Assembly (NCBI GenBank): GCA_030157785.1
Contig: JAOAUC010000078.1
Span: 46,206-110,205 of the forward strand
Direction of reading: 5' to 3'
Source: Zoogloea oleivorans
GTDB lineage: Bacteria > Pseudomonadota > Gammaproteobacteria > Burkholderiales > Rhodocyclaceae
DNA length: 64,000 nucleotides
In this document: positions 59,368 to 64,000 of the stretch, in pieces
How positions within the stretch are numbered: position 1 is the stretch's first letter
Layout: every line of letters starts with the position of its first letter
Translations under genes and position numbers: made by a program
Notes under the pieces: generated by a model
The model's database searches: none
Seen by the model: the letters and a program-made list of their open reading frames with translations, nothing else
What the model was told of the DNA's origin: nothing

Positions 59368-60706
59368 CCAGCCGACGGGCGGGAAAACACGCAGTAAAGC
59401 GACTGCCCCGCCCCGGCTGACTGTCGATGAGCAAATCGCCCTGGTGGCGGCTCACCACATGCTTGACGATCGCCAGCCCCAGGCCGGTACCGCCGGTTTC
59501 CCGTGAACGACCCCGGTCCACCCGGTAAAAACGCTCCGTCAGGCGGGGAATGTGCTCCGGCGCAATACCGATCCCGTCATCGGCCACCACGTACTCCACC
59601 ACTGACCCGCGCTGACGCCAGCCGATGCGGATATGCCCGCCTGCCGGCGTATAGCGCACGGCATTGATGGCCAGGTTGGCGAAGGCGCTGTAAAGCTCCT
59701 TGGCGTTGCCCAGGAGACGGGCATGGGTGGTGCATTCGAGTTCGATGACATGGCGGCCACCGGAAACCACCTCGGCTTCCTGCTGTACCTCTTCGAGCAG
59801 CAAGGCCACATCCACCGGCTCCTCCTGCAGCATCGGCGCCCCCGTTTCGAGAGCCGACAGGGTCAGCAGATCCTGGATCAGACGCTGCATCCGCCCGGCC
59901 TGCTCGGAAGCAAGGCCCAGGTAGTGGCGCATATCCTCCTTGCCCAGGTCGTCGAGCCCGTCGATCACCGTCTCGAGAAAGCCGCTCACCACGGTCAGCG
60001 GCGTACGCATCTCGTGGGAGACGTTAGCGACAAAATCCCGCCGCATGGCTTCAAGGCGCTCACCCTGGGTGATGTCCTCGGACATCAGCAGACGCATGTC
60101 TTCGCTGAAGGGCACCAGATGCACCATCAGCGTACGCCCGATGGGGCGGCTGGCGGTGAAAGTCAGCGGCGCGTCGTGCTCCTCCTGCTGCAGGTAGCGC
60201 ACGAAATCCGGCTGGCGAACGATGTTGGTGACCGGCGTACCCTGGTCCCGCGCCCGGTCGAGGCCGAAATGCTGCTCACCCTGCCGGTTGACCCACTCGA
60301 TGGTGTTGGTATTCGACAGGAACATCAAGCCGTGGGGCATCGCCTGGCTCGCTTCACGGAAGCGCTCCAGCGCAGCTGACAGGCGCTCCTGCTGATGACT
60401 GGCAGTTCGCGCACGCCGGTTTACGTCGGCAAAAACATAATCCCACATGCCGAAAGCACGGGGCAGCGGCACTGCCTCCTCCACTGGCGTACGCAACCAC
60501 CTGACCAGCTTGAAGAGGTTGTTGATGTGGTACGCCCCCGCCAGCATCAAGGCAGCGGAGAAGGTCACGAGCGCCGGCACCAGTCCGAAGAACACCCCAA
60601 CGGCGACCGCCAGAATGGCAATGAACGCCAGAACAGTGAATACCGCAACACGGATGTAGCTGATCGGGCGGATGACCACCACTTCTCCCGCAGACTGGAC
60701 CGGCAT
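59360..60706 (-). CDS. phoR: Phosphate regulon sensor kinase
   Basis: 448 residues. Two N-terminal transmembrane helices (VAVFTVLAFIAILAVAVGVFF and the following segment), PAS-like domain, HisKA H box VANVSHEMRTPLTVVSG, and HATPase ATP site (FANLAINAVRYTP, GTGLGLAIVKHVV). Senses phosphate limitation through the Pst system and phosphorylates PhoB. Starts 3 bp after the phoB stop. Confidence 0.93.
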   Translation of the reverse strand: MPVQSAGEVVVIRPISYIRVAVFTVLAFIAILAVAVGVFFGLVPALVTFSAALMLAGAYHINNLFKLVRWLRTPVEEAVPLPRAFGMWDYVFADVNRRARTASHQQERLSAALERFREASQAMPHGLMFLSNTNTIEWVNRQGEQHFGLDRARDQGTPVTNIVRQPDFVRYLQQEEHDAPLTFTASRPIGRTLMVHLVPFSEDMRLLMSEDITQGERLEAMRRDFVANVSHEMRTPLTVVSGFLETVIDGLDDLGKEDMRHYLGLASEQAGRMQRLIQDLLTLSALETGAPMLQEEPVDVALLLEEVQQEAEVVSGGRHVIELECTTHARLLGNAKELYSAFANLAINAVRYTPAGGHIRIGWRQRGSVVEYVVADDGIGIAPEHIPRLTERFYRVDRGRSRETGGTGLGLAIVKHVVSRHQGDLLIDSQPGRGSRFTACFPARRLVS

Positions 60707-60709
60707 GAA

Positions 60710-61420
60710 TTATCGCACCGCGGCCGGCGTTTCCTGCTGGGTGGAGAAGCGATATCCGCTGCCACGCACGGTTTGCACCAGGCCGTCGAGGGCACTCGGC
60801 TCGAGGGCGCAACGCAGGCGACGGATGTGCACATCGACGGTACGCTCCTCGACAAAGACGTGGTCGCCCCACACCTGGTCGAGCAACTGCGCGCGGGAAT
60901 GCACCCGCTCCGGATGGGTCATCAGAAAGTGCAGGAGGCGGAACTCGGTCGGGCCGAGAGTGATCGGAACACCGCCGGCAGCCAGACGATGCGTGGCCGG
61001 ATCAAGGCGCAGACCGCCCAGATCCACCGGATCTTCGGTGGTTTCCGGCGCCCGGCGCCGCAGCACGGCCTTGATGCGAGCCACCAGTTCGCGGGGCGAA
61101 AAAGGCTTGGTGATGTAGTCATCGGCGCCCGATTCGAGGCCGAGCACCTTGTCCTGCTCCTCGCCGCGGGCCGTCAGCATGATCAGCGGAATGCTCCGGG
61201 TGCGCTCCTCGGCACGCAGGCGGCGGGCAAACTCGACCCCCGACATGCCGGGCAGCATCCAGTCGAGCAGAACCAGATCCGGCAGCGCGTCGCGGACGAT
61301 GCGCTGGGCGGTTTCCGCATCGGAAGCCCGCACCACGTGGTGACCGGCGCGCATGAGATTGGCGGCAATCAGTTCCTGAATCGCGGGCTCGTCTTCGACA
61401 AGCAGAATGGTGGCGGGCAT
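60710..61420 (-). CDS. phoB: Phosphate response regulator
   Basis: 236 residues. Receiver [10 protein letters not shown], phospho-Asp in [14 protein letters not shown], Lys in [15 protein letters not shown]; winged helix with [12 protein letters not shown] and [14 protein letters not shown]. Activates phosphate genes at pho boxes. Likely autoregulated through the box at 61468-61485. Confidence 0.94.
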   Translation of the reverse strand: MPATILLVEDEPAIQELIAANLMRAGHHVVRASDAETAQRIVRDALPDLVLLDWMLPGMSGVEFARRLRAEERTRSIPLIMLTARGEEQDKVLGLESGADDYITKPFSPRELVARIKAVLRRRAPETTEDPVDLGGLRLDPATHRLAAGGVPITLGPTEFRLLHFLMTHPERVHSRAQLLDQVWGDHVFVEERTVDVHIRRLRCALEPSALDGLVQTVRGSGYRFSTQQETPAAVR

Positions 61421-61467
61421 GAAAACCTCGGTGGGATGACAAAACAGGCGCAGTGTATTGCAGCTAC

Positions 61468-61485
61468 TTTAACGTTTCATGACAG
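61468..61485 (-). promoter_or_regulatory. Candidate pho box upstream of phoB
   Basis: On the minus strand CTGTCATGAAACGTTAAA begins with the perfect half-site CTGTCAT; the second seven bases after a 4-bp gap match CTGTCAA at only four positions. About 50 bp before the phoB start. Confidence 0.4.
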
Positions 61486-61585
61486 GTCACGCGCCTGCAA
61501 TGCGGCTTGCCCCCCGTCAGCGCGGGGCGTCGGGGCCGCCATCTAGTATCATGTCCGGATTCTGCATTCTGACGATGGAGCCCCA

Positions 61586-62011
61586 ATGGCCGGCCTTCGC
61601 AAGGACGATCCCGTCCCCACCGAGATCAAGCTTCACCAACGCTCGCGCCTCATGGAGGTCGCCTTCGACGACGGCAAGCGCTTTGAATTCACTTATGAGT
61701 TCCTGCGCGTCAACTCCCCGTCCGCCGAAGTCCGCGGCCACGGTGCCGGTCAGGAAGTTCTGCAACTGGGCAAGCGGGATGTGGACATCACCCGTATCGA
61801 GCCGGTCGGCAATTACGCGATCCGCCCGATCTTCTCCGACGGCCACGACAGCGGCCTGTATTCCTGGGATTACCTCTACGAGCTCGGCGAAAACCGCGAC
61901 GATTTGTGGCAAACCTACCTGCTACGCCTCGCCGAAGCAGGCGGCAGCCGCGATCCCGCCGATCTCCCCCCGCCCGCTCCCAAGGCTGGCGGCTGCGGTC
62001 ACCATCACTGA
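61586..62011 (+). CDS. DUF971 protein
   Basis: 141 residues. DUF971/gamma-butyrobetaine hydroxylase N-terminal-like fold: RLMEVAFDDGKRFEFTYEFLRV, NYAIRPIFSDGHDSGLYSWDYL. Often found next to ubiE in proteobacteria; proposed to bind iron-sulfur or metal. C-terminal GGCGHHH tail. Coupled with ubiE 15 bp away. Confidence 0.92.
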   Translation: MAGLRKDDPVPTEIKLHQRSRLMEVAFDDGKRFEFTYEFLRVNSPSAEVRGHGAGQEVLQLGKRDVDITRIEPVGNYAIRPIFSDGHDSGLYSWDYLYELGENRDDLWQTYLLRLAEAGGSRDPADLPPPAPKAGGCGHHH

Positions 62012-62026
62012 TTCCCTCTCCAGATC

Positions 62027-62764
62027 ATGAACGACAAGACCACTCACTTCGGTTTCCAGAAAGTTGCCGAGTCCGAAAAGGCCAGCAAGGTACGGGGCGT
62101 GTTCTCTTCCGTGGCCAGCAGCTACGACGTGATGAACGATCTCATGTCCTTCGGCCTGCACCGCCTGTGGAAGGCTTTCACCGTGCAGATCGCCGGCGTG
62201 CGCAAGGGCGACCGCGTGCTCGATGTGGCCGGCGGCACCGCCGACCTGTCCCTCGCCTTCGCCAAGAAGGTCGGTCCGACCGGCCAGGTGTGGCTCACCG
62301 ACATCAACCACGCCATGCTGTCCGTCGGTCGCGACCGGGTCGTCGACAAGGGCTTCCTGCTTCCCGTGGCCCAGTGCGATGCCGAGAAGCTGCCCTTCCC
62401 GGACAACCACTTCGATGTCGTCACGGTCGCCTTCGGCCTGCGCAACATGACCCACAAGGACCAGGCCATCACCGAAATGCGTCGCGTCCTCAAGCCCGGC
62501 GGCCGCCTGCTGGTGCTGGAGTTCTCGAAGGTCTGGAAACCCCTCGCCCCGGCCTACGACTTTTACTCCTTCAAGCTGCTGCCGATGATGGGCGAAAAAG
62601 TCGCCAAGGATGCAGAAAGCTATCGCTATCTGGCCGAGAGCATCCGCATGCACCCGGACCAGGAATCCCTCAAGGACCTGATGGAACAGGCCGGCCTGGC
62701 TCGCGTTGAATACTTCAACATGAGCGCCGGCGTGGTCGCCCTGCACCGGGGCTACAAGCTCTAG
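62027..62764 (+). CDS. ubiE: Ubiquinone/menaquinone C-methyltransferase
   Basis: 245 residues. SAM-binding [20 protein letters not shown], then [21 protein letters not shown] and LLVLEFSK, the UbiE signatures. Methylates demethylmenaquinol or the ubiquinone intermediate. Clean start at 62027. Followed by a UUCG-loop terminator before ubiJ. Confidence 0.95.
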   Translation: MNDKTTHFGFQKVAESEKASKVRGVFSSVASSYDVMNDLMSFGLHRLWKAFTVQIAGVRKGDRVLDVAGGTADLSLAFAKKVGPTGQVWLTDINHAMLSVGRDRVVDKGFLLPVAQCDAEKLPFPDNHFDVVTVAFGLRNMTHKDQAITEMRRVLKPGGRLLVLEFSKVWKPLAPAYDFYSFKLLPMMGEKVAKDAESYRYLAESIRMHPDQESLKDLMEQAGLARVEYFNMSAGVVALHRGYKL

Positions 62765-62794
62765 CATCGCGCCGCTTCCCGCGGACCTGCAACG

Positions 62795-62816
62795 CGGGGG
62801 CTTCGGTCCCCGTTTT
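62795..62816 (+). terminator. Terminator between ubiE and ubiJ
   Basis: CGGGGGC TTCG GTCCCCG TTTT: a 7-bp stem (one G-U pair) on a UUCG tetraloop followed by four T. Likely attenuates or separates ubiJ. Confidence 0.65.
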
Positions 62817-62832
62817 CACTCATGGAGTCGAG

Positions 62833-63405
62833 ATGTTCGCCTCGTCAGCCATTGCCGGCCTCAATCATCTTCTTGCCGACGCCCCCTGGGCGCGGGAGCG
62901 CCTTGCTCCCTTCGCCGGACGCACCGCGGTCTTCGTGCTCAAACCCCTCGAACTCGGTCTCGGCATCGACAAGGACGGCTATTTCAGCGAAGCCGCCAGC
63001 GCCGAACCGGACGTTTCCCTTGAACTCCCGCTGGCCTCCCTGCCCAAGGCCATTGGCGGCCCGGATGCCCTCATGACCGACATCCGCATCAGCGGCAACG
63101 CCGACCTTGCCGATGCCCTCGGTTTCGTTCTGCGCAAGCTGCGCTGGGACGGCGAAGAAGCCCTGTCCCGTATCATCGGCGACATTGCCGCCCATCGAGC
63201 CCTTGGCGTCGTAAAGGGGGTTGCCGACTGGCATCGCCAGACGGCACAGAATCTGGTCGAAAATCTGGCGGAGTACTTTGGCGAAGAACAGCCCGTCCTC
63301 GTCAAGCGTCACGCCCTTGAAGACTTTTCCCGCTCCACGACCACACTGCGGGACGACCTCGCCCGCCTCGAGAAACGTCTGCGCAAGCTCGAATCCCGCG
63401 GCTAG
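62833..63405 (+). CDS. ubiJ: UbiJ-like SCP2-fold protein
   Basis: 190 residues. N-terminal SCP2 lipid-binding domain (AGLNHLLADAP, IRISGNADLADALGFVLRKL), then a helical tail ALEDFSRSTTTLRDDLARLEKRLRKLE. Binds isoprenoid intermediates and stabilises the Ubi complex. Next to ubiE as in the common ubiE-ubiJ-ubiB order, but ubiB is not present. Confidence 0.88.
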   Translation: MFASSAIAGLNHLLADAPWARERLAPFAGRTAVFVLKPLELGLGIDKDGYFSEAASAEPDVSLELPLASLPKAIGGPDALMTDIRISGNADLADALGFVLRKLRWDGEEALSRIIGDIAAHRALGVVKGVADWHRQTAQNLVENLAEYFGEEQPVLVKRHALEDFSRSTTTLRDDLARLEKRLRKLESRG

Positions 63406-63427
63406 TCTGTGCCGCTCAGGACAAACA

Positions 63428-63457
63428 AAAAGGGCAGTCCTTGCGGACTGCCCTTTT
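63428..63457. terminator. Bidirectional terminator between ubiJ and atpC
   Basis: AAAAGGGCAGTCC TTGC GGACTGCCCTTTT: perfect 13-bp stem with a 4-nt loop and T-rich ends on both strands. Serves the convergent ubiJ and atp operon. Confidence 0.85.
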
Positions 63458-63479
63458 GCAATACAACGATTCGTCTTGA

Positions 63480-63905
63480 TCAGTGACCGCGCTTCTTCAG
63501 CTTGCTGATTGCCGCGATCTGGGCCAGTGCCGAAGCCAGCTCGGACTGAGCCTTTGCGTACTCCAAGGCAGAACCCTGGTTCTGCAGAGCCTCTTCAGCC
63601 ACACGCTTGGCTTCCAGAGCCTTCGCCTCATCCAGATCCTTGCCACGGATGGCGGTATCCGCCAGAACCGTAACCAGACCCGGCTGAACTTCCAGCAGGC
63701 CGCCAGCCACAAAAACCAGCTCTTCTTCAGCCTGGTTCTGGACCTTGACGCGCACGGCACCCGGCTTGATCCGGGTCATCAGCGGCATGTGACCGGGCAG
63801 AATCCCCAGTTCACCTGCTTCGCCGGGCAGCGCCACAAACTCGGCGAGACCCGAAAAAATCAGTTCTTCCGCGCTGACGATGTCGACATGAATAGTCATT
63901 GCCAT
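63480..63905 (-). CDS. atpC: ATP synthase epsilon subunit
   Basis: 141 residues. Beta-barrel N-domain ([34 protein letters not shown]) and C-terminal alpha-hairpin. Epsilon subunit of F1, coupling and inhibiting the enzyme. Last gene of the atp operon, whose beta-subunit gene lies upstream at the window edge. Confidence 0.95.
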   Translation of the reverse strand: MAMTIHVDIVSAEELIFSGLAEFVALPGEAGELGILPGHMPLMTRIKPGAVRVKVQNQAEEELVFVAGGLLEVQPGLVTVLADTAIRGKDLDEAKALEAKRVAEEALQNQGSALEYAKAQSELASALAQIAAISKLKKRGH

Positions 63906-63968
63906 AGCTAGTATCCTCTTCGTTCCGGCGGGCTCTTGTGGAACTCCGCCGGGCGATGGTCGCGATGA

Positions 63969-64000
63969 TTAGAGGGTCTTCGCTTTTTCGAAGGCCTCTT
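63969..64000 (-). CDS. atpD: ATP synthase beta subunit, C-terminal fragment
   Basis: The last ten codons before a TAA (63969-63971) read AFEKAKTL, the usual end of AtpD. The rest lies beyond the window. The 63-bp gap to atpC carries the atpC ribosome site. Confidence 0.85.
   Translation of the reverse strand, partial: EAFEKAKTL

Overview
The window is GC-rich, densely packed proteobacterial chromosome. The gene content points to a betaproteobacterium, most likely Rhodocyclales (Azoarcus/Thauera/Zoogloea-like): ubiE-ubiJ beside the atp operon, phoB-phoR, pqiA-pqiA-pqiBC, heptose-type LPS core genes with msbA, a B12 salvage cluster under a cobalamin riboswitch, SCO and c-type cytochrome proteins. 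Genus is inference. I found no tRNA, rRNA, CRISPR array, insertion sequence or prophage.

Layout. 1-4.3 kb: end of a J-like membrane protein, then a 7TM-DISM histidine kinase with two OmpR-type regulators, one with a degenerate receiver; two promoters carry the same 10-bp-spaced GGTGAG direct repeat. 4.3-5.9 kb: small unknown genes and a decayed 21-bp repeat tract. 5.9-10 kb: a translationally coupled operon (TlpA-like lipoprotein, membrane-fusion protein, FtsX-type permease, LolD-type ATPase, YccF). 10-15.8 kb: DUF4197 protein, glutamate dehydrogenase behind a hairpin that covers its ribosome binding site, TetR/HPP pair, ZntB, and a possible amidase/immunity-like pair.

15.8-30.1 kb is a cell-envelope polysaccharide region, nearly all on the minus strand and often with 4-nt overlaps: a heptose kinase with an eroded cytidylyltransferase domain, a tyrosine-phosphatase-like enzyme, MsbA, a sialyltransferase-like protein, O-antigen ligase, several glycosyltransferases (GT4, GT9, GT25, DUF707, DUF5672) and a polysaccharide deacetylase. 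The segment around 19.8-23.2 kb looks less GC-rich than its flanks.

30.2-39.4 kb is cobalamin uptake and salvage: riboswitch-btuB-btuC-btuD-cobO and a dehydrogenase on the minus strand, cobU, a chagasin-like gene, cobT-cobS-cobC on the plus strand. 39.6-44.7 kb holds a Tat-exported CotA-like multicopper oxidase, an alpha/beta hydrolase, and an SCO protein coupled to a cytochrome c / periplasmic-binding fusion. 44.9-49.1 kb holds a GspC-like protein and the Pqi lipid-transport operon. 49.2-56.2 kb has an AT-rich lipoprotein gene, a ClpP-like protein, a MASE1 histidine kinase whose phospho-accepting His is Asn, a SWIM/SNF2 helicase and a sirtuin. 56.3-64 kb is housekeeping: type-2 amidotransferase, HIT protein, a PilZ-like unknown, phoR-phoB, DUF971, ubiE, ubiJ, atpC and the tail of atpD.

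The most unusual points are the kinase with Asn in place of His, the eroded HldE domain, the repeat-tailed broken gene, the shared promoter motif of the two-regulator system, and the ribosome-site hairpin of gdhA.
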